Assembly: GCF_003951285.1 (NCBI RefSeq)
Contig: NZ_RXFQ01000016.1
Span: forward strand, 93,891 to 157,890
Length of the DNA: 64,000 nucleotides
Direction: 5' to 3'
Source of the DNA: Variovorax beijingensis
Lineage (GTDB): Bacteria; Pseudomonadota; Gammaproteobacteria; Burkholderiales; Burkholderiaceae_C
Part shown: piece after piece, positions 11,485 through 19,325 of the stretch
Position numbering within the stretch: position 1 is the first letter of the stretch
Layout: each line of letters begins with the position of its first letter
Notes under the pieces: model-generated
What the model was told of the DNA's origin: nothing
The model's input: only the letters and a program-made list of their open reading frames with translations
Database searches by the model: none
Translations under genes and position numbers: made by a program

Positions 11485-12779
11485 ACGTCAAGATCCTCGA
11501 GATCTCCCTCGGTGCGCGCCGCTTCGGCAAGCTGTTCCAGTACGCGGACCTGTGCCGCTTCGTGGCGGAGCCCGAACTGGTGGCCGCACCGCCGCCCGAG
11601 GTGCTTTCGCTTTCGATGGTGGCCAGCGATCCCTCGGCGCAGGCGGCCCTGTGGAGCGACGTCAAGAACCCGCTCTTCAACGCACAGGGCGGGCAGCTGC
11701 CGCGCTTCTTCCAGAACCTGCTGCCCGAGGGCGTCCTGCGCAGCCATATCGCGCAGTTGCGCGGCTGCCGCGAGAACGATTACTTCGAGCTGCTTGCGGC
11801 TTGCGGCGGCGACCTGCCTGGCGCGGTGAGCGCGCGGCCGGTTTCGGTCGACCGCGGCACCTTGCAGCGGCTCATCACCCAGGACCAGGATGCGCTCGAG
11901 ATGTCCGTGGTCGAGCTGCCGATGCCGCAAGGCATCTCGGTGTCGGGCGTGCAGCCCAAGCTCGGCCTGCGCCGGCAGGGCGGGCGCTATGTGGCCCGCA
12001 CCCGCGCCGGCGCGAGCACGCGCGTGATTGCCAAGCTGCCCGTGGCCGGGCGCCCCCATATGCCGCAGCTGGAAATGCTCTCGCTCCAGTTGGCGGGCGC
12101 GGCCGGCGTCGAGGTCTGCCACGCCGAACTCGCGCCGCTCTCGGCCATCGCCGCCGAGCACAGCTACGCGCTGCCCGACGAGCCCGACTTCCTTGCCGTG
12201 ACGCGCTTCGACCGCGAAGGCGCACGCCGCATCCATTTCGAGGATTTCGCGCAGGTGCTCGCGGTCGATCCGATGCACAAGTACAGCGCCAGCTATCTCG
12301 ACATGGCGCTGGCGATGCGCGCCTTTCCATCGCTCGGCGAGGAGGCGGTGCTCGAACTCGTGCGGCGCCTCGCGGTGAACGACCTGCTCGGCAACCCCGA
12401 CGCGCATCTGAAGAACTTCGGCGTGCTGTACCCCGACGGCATCGCGCCGCGGCTGGCCCCGGCCTACGACATCGTGGCCTATGCCGCGCTCCAGGGCGTC
12501 GACGGCCATGCGCTGCCCCTCCTGCCTGTCGCGCCGGGCGAGGCCGCCCCCCGGCGCAGCGCCCTGTTCACGCCCGCCAGCGTGCGTGCCTTCTGCTTTT
12601 CGGCCGGGCTGCACGAGCCGCTGGTGCGGCGCACCGTTGCCGACACGGCGCGGCTCGCGCGCAGCCGGTGGCCCGCGATGATCGAGGCATCGGCGCTGCC
12701 TGCCGCGTGGAAGAAGCGGCTGCAGCAGCGCCTGCAGGCACATCCCTTGCTGCAGGGCATGGCCAGGCGCGGCAAATAG
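11481..12779 (+). CDS. hipA: HipA-family serine/threonine kinase toxin
   Basis: 432-aa HipA-type kinase. In E. coli HipA phosphorylates glutamyl-tRNA synthetase and causes persistence; the target here is unknown. Visible motifs: the flexible P-loop segment ISVSGVQPKL (residues 152-161), the catalytic loop GNPDAHLKNF (304-313, general base Asp307 and Asn312), and the metal-binding LAPAYDIV (325-332, Asp330). All key residues are intact, so the kinase should be active. Start ATG 11481 overlaps the antitoxin stop, the usual HipBA coupling. Length is close to E. coli HipA (440 aa). The N-terminal subdomain (GRRFGKLFQY-like) is fused in the same chain, unlike split HipS-HipT systems. Confidence 0.9.
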   Translation: MNVKILEISLGARRFGKLFQYADLCRFVAEPELVAAPPPEVLSLSMVASDPSAQAALWSDVKNPLFNAQGGQLPRFFQNLLPEGVLRSHIAQLRGCRENDYFELLAACGGDLPGAVSARPVSVDRGTLQRLITQDQDALEMSVVELPMPQGISVSGVQPKLGLRRQGGRYVARTRAGASTRVIAKLPVAGRPHMPQLEMLSLQLAGAAGVEVCHAELAPLSAIAAEHSYALPDEPDFLAVTRFDREGARRIHFEDFAQVLAVDPMHKYSASYLDMALAMRAFPSLGEEAVLELVRRLAVNDLLGNPDAHLKNFGVLYPDGIAPRLAPAYDIVAYAALQGVDGHALPLLPVAPGEAAPRRSALFTPASVRAFCFSAGLHEPLVRRTVADTARLARSRWPAMIEASALPAAWKKRLQQRLQAHPLLQGMARRGK

Positions 12780-12853
12780 AAAAAAAGCAAAACCTCGGCC
12801 CCTAGAATGATCCGGCCCTTCACTCCTCCACCCATTCGAGGCAGCAGCAACTC

Positions 12854-13546
12854 ATGAGCTCCATCAATTTCATCGGCGGCGAAAAAGGCGGTGTCGGCAA
12901 GTCGGTCACGGCGCGCGTGCTGGCGCAGTACTTCATCGACCACAGCCGGCCTTTCACGGGCTTCGACACCGACCGCTCGCACAGCTCGTTCACGCGCTTC
13001 TACGAGGGCTTTGCCTCGCCCATCGTGGTCGACAGCTTCGAGGGCCTCGATACCGTGGTGAACGGCTTCGAGACCAACCCGCAGCAAAGCGTCATCGTCG
13101 ACCTGGCGGCCCAGACGCTGGCGCCGCTGTCGCGCTGGATCAAGGAATCGGACCTGTTCGACGTGTTCGACGAACTGGGCGTGGCCGTCAACTTCTGGCA
13201 CGTGCTGGACGACGGCAAGGACTCCACCGACCTGCTCGGCACGCTGATCGACACCTTCGGCAACCGGCCCAACTACATCGTGGTGCAGAACTATGGGCGC
13301 GGCAGCGACTTCGGCATGCTGCTGGCCTCGCAGTCGCTCTCCAAGGCCACCACGAACGGCGCCCGCGTGATCACGCTGCCGCGCCTGCACGAGGCGAGCA
13401 TGCGCAAGATCGATGCGCAGAACACCAGTTTCTGGAAGGCCGTGAACGACCGCGAAGGGCCGCATGCGCTCGGCCTGCTGGAGCGCCAGCGCGTGAAGTC
13501 CTGGCTGGCGACCGCCTACGCGGCCTTCGACACCCTGCCGCTTTAG
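12854..13546 (+). CDS. Orphan ParA/MinD-type P-loop ATPase
   Basis: 230-aa ATPase of the SIMIBI class. It has the deviant Walker A GGEKGGVGKS (residues 8-17) with the signature lysine (Lys11) and a switch region FDTDRSHSSF where most ParA proteins have DxDPQ. The Walker B-like strand is QSVIVDLAAQ. The rest (NFWHVLDDGKDSTDLL, IVVQNYGRGSDFGML) resembles the MobD-like/cobyrinic-acid a,c-diamide synthase-annotated group rather than true ParA. No parB gene or centromere-like repeat lies beside it. It starts 74 bases after hipA, with a TAGAAT hexamer in the gap, and its stop abuts the convergent dsbB stop. Role unknown; positioning of some membrane or nucleoid cargo is the family-level guess. Confidence 0.8.
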   Translation: MSSINFIGGEKGGVGKSVTARVLAQYFIDHSRPFTGFDTDRSHSSFTRFYEGFASPIVVDSFEGLDTVVNGFETNPQQSVIVDLAAQTLAPLSRWIKESDLFDVFDELGVAVNFWHVLDDGKDSTDLLGTLIDTFGNRPNYIVVQNYGRGSDFGMLLASQSLSKATTNGARVITLPRLHEASMRKIDAQNTSFWKAVNDREGPHALGLLERQRVKSWLATAYAAFDTLPL

Positions 13547-14062
13547 CTAGCGCGCCGCGGGCCGGCGAAGCAGCAGCACGAGCAGCAGGACCGCCAGCAC
13601 CACGAAGGCAACGAACGACCAGTTCGCCAGCGTCAGGCCGAACAGCGACCAGTCGACCTTCGAGCAGTCGCCGCCGCCGCGAAAGATCATCGGCAGCGCC
13701 CGCTTGAGCGGAAAGGTCTCGATCATTCCGTAGAGGTCGCGCCCGCAGGTCACGACCTCGGGCGGATTCCACTGGAGCCAGCTTTGCGAGGCCGCCGTGT
13801 AGGCGCCGCCAACAGCCGACACCAGCGCCAGCACACCGCCCGTCGCCTGCAGGCCGCGGCTCCTGAACACGCCGGCCAGTCCGGTGAAGAGCGCCACCAG
13901 CACCAGCGCATAGCGCTGCACGATGCACATGGGGCAAGGCTCGAGGCCGACCACGTGCTGCAGGTAGAGTCCGAAGGCCAGCATCAGGACGCAGGCCAGG
14001 CAGATCAGCCCATATGCGCGGCGCGGCGCGCCGAAGTACCAATCGATCAAGGGGAAACCCAA
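13547..14062 (-). CDS. dsbB: Disulfide bond formation protein DsbB
   Basis: Inner-membrane oxidase that reoxidises DsbA and passes electrons to quinone. The product has four membrane helices, the first periplasmic cysteine pair CPMC (residues about 43-46) followed by IVQRYAL, and the second pair in VTCGRD and GGDCSKV. There is no ATG start. Two TTG codons are possible: 14062 (171 aa) and 14050 (167 aa, MIDWYFGAPRR), the latter overlapping the cysA stop as TTGA. Homologues usually begin close to the DW-F segment, so the inner TTG may be the true one. Coupling to cysA places thiol oxidation in the sulfate-uptake transcript. Confidence 0.9.
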   Translation of the reverse strand: MGFPLIDWYFGAPRRAYGLICLACVLMLAFGLYLQHVVGLEPCPMCIVQRYALVLVALFTGLAGVFRSRGLQATGGVLALVSAVGGAYTAASQSWLQWNPPEVVTCGRDLYGMIETFPLKRALPMIFRGGGDCSKVDWSLFGLTLANWSFVAFVVLAVLLLVLLLRRPAAR

Positions 14063-15144
14063 TCTTCTTCTACGAACACCCGGGCCTTGCGCGGCGTGGC
14101 GACGACGGTGTCGCCCTCCTGCAGGCCCAGTTCACGGAACTGTTGCGCAGGGAGTTGCGCCTCGATGATGGTTCCGGAGCCCGGATTATCTGGATTCGTT
14201 TCGGTGGGCTCAAGTTCCAGCCGCGCGATCGGGCCGACCACGATGGCTCGCGACAGGGTGGCCACGATGCCGGTGGCGCCGGCGGTGTAGCGCTCCACGG
14301 TCAGGTCGTGCGGTCGCACATAGGCCATGGCCTTGGCGTCGCGCGCGCCGCTGTGTTCGGGCGAGTCCAGGCGCATGCCGTCGAGCTGCACCGCGCCATT
14401 GTCGGCGCGGCCATGGAACAGGTTCACATCGCCCAGGAAGCCGTAGACGAACGGGCTCGCGGGCTGGTCCCACACCTCCTGCGGCGAGCCGACCTGCTCG
14501 ATGCGGCCCTTGTTGATGACCACCACGCGGTCGGCCACTTCGAGTGCTTCTTCCTGGTCGTGCGTGACGAAGATCGAGGTGACGTGCAGCTCGTCGTGCA
14601 GCCGGCGCAGCCAGCGGCGCAGCTCCTTGCGCACCTTGGCGTCGAGTGCGCCGAAGGGTTCATCGAGCAGCAGCACCTTGGGCTCCACCGCCAGCGCGCG
14701 GGCCAGCGCGATGCGCTGGCGCTGGCCGCCGGACAGCTGCGACGGGTAGCGGTCGGCCAGCCAGTCGAGCTGCACCAGCTTGAGCAGGTCGGTCACCTTG
14801 GCTTTGATCTGCGCGTCGCTCGGGCGCTCCTTGCGCGGCTTCACGCGCAGGCCGAAGGCCACGTTCTCGAACACGGTCATGTGGCGGAACAGCGCGTAGT
14901 GCTGGAACACGAAGCCGACCTGGCGTTCGCGCACGTGCACGTCGGTGGTGTCTTCGCCCGAGAAGTGGATGCTGCCGGTGTCGGCCGTTTCCAGGCCCGC
15001 GATGATGCGCAGCAGCGTGGTCTTGCCGCAGCCCGAGGGGCCGAGCAGCGCGACCAGTTCGCCCGACTCGACGTCGAGGTTCACGTTGTTCAGCGCGCGA
15101 AAATCGCCGAACTGCTTGCTGATGTTGCGGATTTCGATGCTCAT
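14047..15144 (-). CDS. cysA: Sulfate/thiosulfate ABC transporter ATP-binding protein CysA
   Basis: ATPase that energises sulfate and thiosulfate import, 365 aa. It has Walker A GPSGCGKTT (residues about 35-43), Q-loop FVFQHYALF, signature LSGGQRQR, Walker B LLLDEPFGALD and the H-loop histidine in VTHDQ. The C-terminal third (about 240-365) is the TOBE-like regulatory region seen in CysA and PotA. It follows cysW by 20 bases. The stop lies inside the dsbB 5' end. Assignment to sulfate rather than polyamine or iron rests on the adjoining cysT, cysW and sulfate-binding-protein genes. Confidence 0.96.
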   Translation of the reverse strand: MSIEIRNISKQFGDFRALNNVNLDVESGELVALLGPSGCGKTTLLRIIAGLETADTGSIHFSGEDTTDVHVRERQVGFVFQHYALFRHMTVFENVAFGLRVKPRKERPSDAQIKAKVTDLLKLVQLDWLADRYPSQLSGGQRQRIALARALAVEPKVLLLDEPFGALDAKVRKELRRWLRRLHDELHVTSIFVTHDQEEALEVADRVVVINKGRIEQVGSPQEVWDQPASPFVYGFLGDVNLFHGRADNGAVQLDGMRLDSPEHSGARDAKAMAYVRPHDLTVERYTAGATGIVATLSRAIVVGPIARLELEPTETNPDNPGSGTIIEAQLPAQQFRELGLQEGDTVVATPRKARVFVEEDWVSP

Positions 15145-15164
15145 GGTCTTGTTCTCTCGTCTTC

Positions 15165-16067
15165 TCAGGCCGCCGACGGCTCGGGGGGACGCTCGGGCGG
15201 CAGCTCGGCGATGGCTTTCATTTCGCGCTCATGGCGCCACTCGATGACCGACTTGATCACCAGGGTGACCAGCGCCAGGATCGCCAGCAGCGAGGCCACC
15301 GCGAAGGCGGCCACCGACTGGTATTCGTTGTAGAGCACCTCGACGTGCAGCGGCATCGTGTTGGTCTGGCCGCGGATGTGGCCCGATACCACCGACACCG
15401 CGCCGAACTCGCCCATGGCGCGCGCGTTGCACAGGATCACGCCGTACAGCAGGCCCCACTTGATGTTGGGCAAGGTCACGCGCCGGAAGGTCTGCCAGCC
15501 GGTCGCGCCGAGCACGATGGCGGCCTGCTCCTCGTCGGTGCCCTGCGCCTGCATCAGCGGAATGAGTTCGCGCGCAATGAAGGGGAAGGTCACGAACACG
15601 GTGGCCAGCACGATGCCGGGCACGGCGAAGATGATCTTGATGTCGTGCTCCGCCAGCCACGGGCCGAACCAGCCCTGCGCGCCGAACACCAGCACGTAGA
15701 TCAGGCCCGCCACCACCGGCGACACCGCGAACGGCAGGTCGATCAGCGTGGTGAGAAAGGCCTTGCCGCGGAACTCGAACTTGGCGATGGCCCAGGCCGC
15801 GGCCACGCCGAACACGAGGTTCATCGGCACCGCGATGGCGGCGGTGATCAGCGTGAGGCGGATGGCGCTCCACGCATCGGGCTCCTTCAGCGCCTCGAGG
15901 TAGGCATTGAGGCCCTTGCGCAGCGCCTCGACCGCCACGGCCGCCAGCGGCAGCACGAGGAACAGGAACATGAACGCCAGGGCGACGCCGATCAGCGTCC
16001 AGCGGACCCAGGCCGACTCGGTGGTGCCGGCCTGCGCGCGGCGGATGATCTTGGAAGGTGCGCTCAT
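15165..16067 (-). CDS. cysW: Sulfate ABC transporter permease CysW
   Basis: Inner-membrane permease, 300 aa, forming the channel with CysT. Six hydrophobic helices are visible, the first at about residues 22-47, and the cytoplasmic EAA-type loop reads EQAAIVLGATGWQTFRRVTLP. The SPVVAGLIYVLVFG and MGEFGAVSVVSGHIRG segments are diagnostic for CysW. The C-terminus is a charged Pro/Glu tail. It starts one base after the cysT stop, and cysA follows after 20 bases. Confidence 0.95.
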   Translation of the reverse strand: MSAPSKIIRRAQAGTTESAWVRWTLIGVALAFMFLFLVLPLAAVAVEALRKGLNAYLEALKEPDAWSAIRLTLITAAIAVPMNLVFGVAAAWAIAKFEFRGKAFLTTLIDLPFAVSPVVAGLIYVLVFGAQGWFGPWLAEHDIKIIFAVPGIVLATVFVTFPFIARELIPLMQAQGTDEEQAAIVLGATGWQTFRRVTLPNIKWGLLYGVILCNARAMGEFGAVSVVSGHIRGQTNTMPLHVEVLYNEYQSVAAFAVASLLAILALVTLVIKSVIEWRHEREMKAIAELPPERPPEPSAA

Positions 16068-16068
16068 G

Positions 16069-16956
16069 TCAGGCTCCCGCGCGCTTGCGCTGCCACGCTT
16101 GCAGGCCGTTGATGACCAGCAGCAGGATGAACGACAGCACCAGCATCACCAGCGCGACGGCCGTGGCGCCCGTGTAGTCGTACTGCTCCAGCTTGCCGAT
16201 GATGATGAGCGGCGTGATCTCGGAAATCATCGGCATGTTGCCGGCGATGAAGATCACGGAGCCGTACTCGCCGATGGCGCGTGCGAAGGCCATCGCAAAG
16301 CCCGTCAGCAGCGCGGGCGCGATCGACGGAAAGATCACCTTGGTGAAGGTCTGCAGGCGAGTGGCGCCCAGCGAGGTGGCGGCTTCTTCGAGTTCCTTCT
16401 CGGCGTCCTCGAGCACCGGCTGCACCGTGCGCACCACGAAGGGCAGCCCGATGAAGATCAGCGCGATCACGATGCCCGCCGGCGTGAACGCCAGCTTGAT
16501 GCCGTGCGGCTCGAGCAGCTGCCCGATCCAGCCGTTGCCCGCGAGCAGCGCCGTGAGCGAGATGCCGGCCACGGCCGTGGGCAGCGCGAACGGCAGGTCG
16601 ACCAACGCATCGACGATGCGCTTGCCCGGGAACTTGTAGCGCACCAGCACCCAGGCCACCAGCAGGCCGAACACCGCATTCACCATGGCGGCGATCAGCG
16701 AGGCGCCGAAGGTCAGGCGGTACGAGGCCATCACGCGCGGCGCGGTCACCGACACCCAGAAGTGCTCCCAGGTCATCGTGAAGGTCTTGAAGACCAGCGC
16801 CGACAGCGGGATCAGCACGATCAGGCACAGATAGAAGACCGTGAAGCCCAGCGTGATGTGGAAACCGGGCAGCACGCGCTTGGCGCCCCCTGCCCGGTTG
16901 GCACGTGAAAAAGGCGCTCCCGCTGCCGGGAGCGCCGAAGAAGCAGCGCCGCTCAT
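16069..16956 (-). CDS. cysT: Sulfate ABC transporter permease CysT (CysU)
   Basis: Inner-membrane permease, 295 aa, partner of CysW. After a 30-residue Ala/Gly-rich cytoplasmic leader come six membrane helices; the EAA loop reads EEAATSLGATRLQTFTKVIFP. The segments TWEHFWVSVTAPRVMASYRLTFG and AIGEYGSVIFIAGNMP are typical of CysT. The ATG at 16956 directly abuts the TAA of the upstream sulfate-binding gene, so the genes are a single transcription unit. Confidence 0.95.
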   Translation of the reverse strand: MSGAASSALPAAGAPFSRANRAGGAKRVLPGFHITLGFTVFYLCLIVLIPLSALVFKTFTMTWEHFWVSVTAPRVMASYRLTFGASLIAAMVNAVFGLLVAWVLVRYKFPGKRIVDALVDLPFALPTAVAGISLTALLAGNGWIGQLLEPHGIKLAFTPAGIVIALIFIGLPFVVRTVQPVLEDAEKELEEAATSLGATRLQTFTKVIFPSIAPALLTGFAMAFARAIGEYGSVIFIAGNMPMISEITPLIIIGKLEQYDYTGATAVALVMLVLSFILLLVINGLQAWQRKRAGA

Positions 16957-17973
16957 TTACTTTGCGCCAGGGGTGTAGAGCTTGTCGAACTGGCCGCCGT
17001 CGTTGAAGTGCACCTTCTGCGCGTCGCCGAGGCTGCCGAACAGTTCCTGCACCGTGAACAGCTGCAGCGGCTTGAAGGTGGCGGCGTACTTCTTGAGCAC
17101 GGTCTGCGAGCGCGGGCGCAGCGCATGCTTGGCCGCGATTTCCTGCGCCTCTTCGGAATAGAGCCAGTCGAGGTAGGCCTTGGCGAGTTCGCCGGTGCCC
17201 TTCTTCTTGGTCGTGCGCTCGACCATGGCCACCGGGTTCTCGGCCACGATGCTGATCGACGGGTAGACCGAATCGACCTTGCCCGAGCCGAACTCGCGGT
17301 CGATCGACACCACTTCGGATTCGAAGGTGATCAGCGCATCGCCGATGTTGCGCTGCAGGAAGGCGGTGGTCGCGTCGCGGCCGCCGCGCGCCAGCACCGG
17401 CACGTTCTTGAACAGCTTGCCGACGAACTCGGCCGCCTGGGCGTCGGTGCCGCCCTTCTTCTTGACGTAGCCCCAGGCCGCGAGATAGGCGTAGCGCCCG
17501 TTGCCGCCGGTCTTGGGGTTGACGATCACGACCTGCACGCCGGGCTTCACCAGGTCTTCCCAGTCCTTGATGCCCTTGGGGTTGCCGTTGCGCACCAGGA
17601 ACAGCATGGTCGAGGTGGTGGGCGATGCGTTCTCGGGGAATTTCTTGTTCCAGTCCTTCGCGACCACGCCGGCGTTGGCCAGGAAGTCGATGTCGGTGGA
17701 GGTGTTCATGGTCACCACGTCGGCATCGAGGCCATCGGCCACCGCGCGCGCCTGGGCGCTGGACCCGCCATGCGACTGGTCGATCTTCACGTCCTTGCCG
17801 GTGGTCTTCTTGTAGTTGGCCACGAACGCCGCGTTGTAGTCCTTGTAGAACTCTCGCGCCACGTCGTACGAGGCGTTCAGCAGCGTGCTGCCCTGGGCAA
17901 AGGCGCTGCTTCCGGCGAGCGCGGAAGATGCCAGCGCGAGCACGGCGGCGAAGGTCTTGAATCTGGAAGTCAT
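16957..17973 (-). CDS. sbp: Periplasmic sulfate-binding protein
   Basis: Solute-binding subunit of the sulfate importer, 338 aa, with a Sec signal peptide (cleavage after SSAFA, about residue 26). It carries the family landmarks LLNASYDVAREFYKDYN, the QSHGGSSAQARAV sulfate loop, and VPVLARGGRDATTAFLQRN. The start overlaps the stop of the upstream RBBP9-like gene (ATGA, 17970-17973). A second sulfate-binding protein with a Tat leader lies at about 33.2-34.3 kb, so this strain has at least two. Confidence 0.96.
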   Translation of the reverse strand: MTSRFKTFAAVLALASSALAGSSAFAQGSTLLNASYDVAREFYKDYNAAFVANYKKTTGKDVKIDQSHGGSSAQARAVADGLDADVVTMNTSTDIDFLANAGVVAKDWNKKFPENASPTTSTMLFLVRNGNPKGIKDWEDLVKPGVQVVIVNPKTGGNGRYAYLAAWGYVKKKGGTDAQAAEFVGKLFKNVPVLARGGRDATTAFLQRNIGDALITFESEVVSIDREFGSGKVDSVYPSISIVAENPVAMVERTTKKKGTGELAKAYLDWLYSEEAQEIAAKHALRPRSQTVLKKYAATFKPLQLFTVQELFGSLGDAQKVHFNDGGQFDKLYTPGAK

Positions 17974-18545
17974 GTAGTTGCCAAGGTTTCTGAAAAATCA
18001 CCGCCCGCTGGCCATGCGGCGGGCTCGTCGGTCAACGACTGGAGCAAGGCGAGGCCGAGCGGCCAGTCTCCATGTCCCGAATCGATGTTGATATGGCCCG
18101 CATTCTGCATGCGGACAAACTCACTGCCCCAGGCGCGGGAATAGGCGCCGGCCAGGCGGATCGGGCAATACGGGTCGTTGCTGCTCGCCACCACGATGCT
18201 GCGGTATGGCAGCGCCGCATACGGCACGGGCGCGAAGTCCGACAGCACGGCCCGGCGCTCCGGATCGGCCGGCGCCACCAGCAGCGCGCCGTGGATGCGC
18301 GCCGCCGCCTCGGCCGGCAGGTGCGCCGTGGCGATGCATCCCAGGCTGTGCGCGGCAATCACCACCGGCCCGGGGCTTTCGAGCACCAGCCTGGCGAGCG
18401 TGGCCACCCAGGCCTCGCGCCTGGGCGATGCCCAGTCGTCCTGCACCACCCGCGCCGCGCCCGGAATGCGCTCTTCCCACAGGCTCTGCCAGTGGCCGGG
18501 CCCGGAGTCGCGCCAGCCGGGCACGATGATCACGGAAGTCTGCAT
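17970..18545 (-). CDS. RBBP9/YdeN-family alpha/beta hydrolase
   Basis: 191-aa compact serine hydrolase of the RBBP9/YdeN family. It has the N-terminal VIIVPGWRDSGPGHWQSLWE block that defines the family, the nucleophile in AHSLGC (Ser about 67), an acid in SSNDPYCP and the histidine in QNAGHIN. The substrate is unknown for nearly all members. The gene is wedged between the peroxiredoxin and the sulfate-binding protein: 20 bases after prx, and overlapping sbp by ATGA. This fixed coupling implies it acts with, or is dosed with, sulfate import, but the sequence gives no chemical clue. Confidence 0.88.
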   Translation of the reverse strand: MQTSVIIVPGWRDSGPGHWQSLWEERIPGAARVVQDDWASPRREAWVATLARLVLESPGPVVIAAHSLGCIATAHLPAEAAARIHGALLVAPADPERRAVLSDFAPVPYAALPYRSIVVASSNDPYCPIRLAGAYSRAWGSEFVRMQNAGHINIDSGHGDWPLGLALLQSLTDEPAAWPAGGDFSETLATT

Positions 18546-18565
18546 GAAGGCGCTGCCCCGTCCGC

Positions 18566-19207
18566 TTACTTGTTGGGCTGCGGCGTGATGCGCAGGTAGG
18601 GCTTCACCGCCTTGAAGCCCTTGGGGAAGCGCTCGGCCAGTTCGGCCGGGTCCTGGATGCTCGGGATGATGACCACGTCGTCGCCGTCTTTCCAGTTCAC
18701 CGGCGTGGCCACCTTGTGGCTGTCGGTGAGCTGCAGCGAGTCGATCACGCGCAGGATCTCGTCGAAGTTGCGGCCGGTCGATGCCGGGTAGGTGATGGTC
18801 GCGCGGATCGCCTTCTTCGGATCGATGATGAACACGCTGCGCACCGTGGCCGTGGCCGATGCGTTCGGGTGGATCAGGTCGTACAGGTCGGCCACCTTGC
18901 GGTCATGGTCCGCAATGATCGGAAAGTTGACGGTGGTGTTCTGCGTCTCGTTGATGTCGCCGATCCACTCCTTGTGTTTGTTGGCGGGGTCGACGCTCAG
19001 CGCGATGGGCTTCACGCCGCGCTTGGCGAATTCGCCCGACAGCGCCGCGGTCTTGCCGAGTTCGGTGGTGCACACGGGCGTGAAATCGGCCGGGTGCGAG
19101 AAGAGCACCACCCACGAATCGCCGGCCCATTGGTAGAAGTCGAGGGGGCCTTCGCTGGAATCCTGGGTGAAATTGGGGGCTGTGTCGCCGAGTCGCAGGG
19201 TTGCCAT
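18566..19207 (-). CDS. 1-Cys peroxiredoxin (Prx6/LsfA type)
   Basis: 213-aa thiol peroxidase that reduces hydrogen peroxide and organic peroxides. The peroxidatic cysteine is in TPVCTTE (Cys46) within SHPADFTPVCTTELG, and no resolving cysteine follows, which together with the long C-terminal dimerisation region (SLQLTDSHKVATPVNW onward) marks the Prx6 class. LsfA of Pseudomonas, a sulfate-starvation protein, belongs to this class. AAGGAG sits about six bases before the ATG. It heads the leftward sulfate-uptake run, suggesting sulfur-starvation control; that is inferred. Confidence 0.93.
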   Translation of the reverse strand: MATLRLGDTAPNFTQDSSEGPLDFYQWAGDSWVVLFSHPADFTPVCTTELGKTAALSGEFAKRGVKPIALSVDPANKHKEWIGDINETQNTTVNFPIIADHDRKVADLYDLIHPNASATATVRSVFIIDPKKAIRATITYPASTGRNFDEILRVIDSLQLTDSHKVATPVNWKDGDDVVIIPSIQDPAELAERFPKGFKAVKPYLRITPQPNK

Positions 19208-19261
19208 GGTCGCTCCTTGGATGGATGGGAGCCTGGGATTGTGCGAAGTGCAGCTTCAATG

Positions 19262-19285
19262 CCAAACGAATATCTACTTGTTTGG
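19262..19285 (-). promoter_or_regulatory. Inverted repeat upstream of peroxiredoxin/sulfate operon
   Basis: Perfect 6-bp arms CCAAAC and GTTTGG separated by 12 bases, 55 to 78 bases upstream of the peroxiredoxin ATG and in an AT-richer patch. Position suits a regulator site; the regulator cannot be named. Confidence 0.35.
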
Positions 19286-19325
19286 TTATGGCGTTTTTCG
19301 CATAAGAAGCGGCCGATCCATCCAG

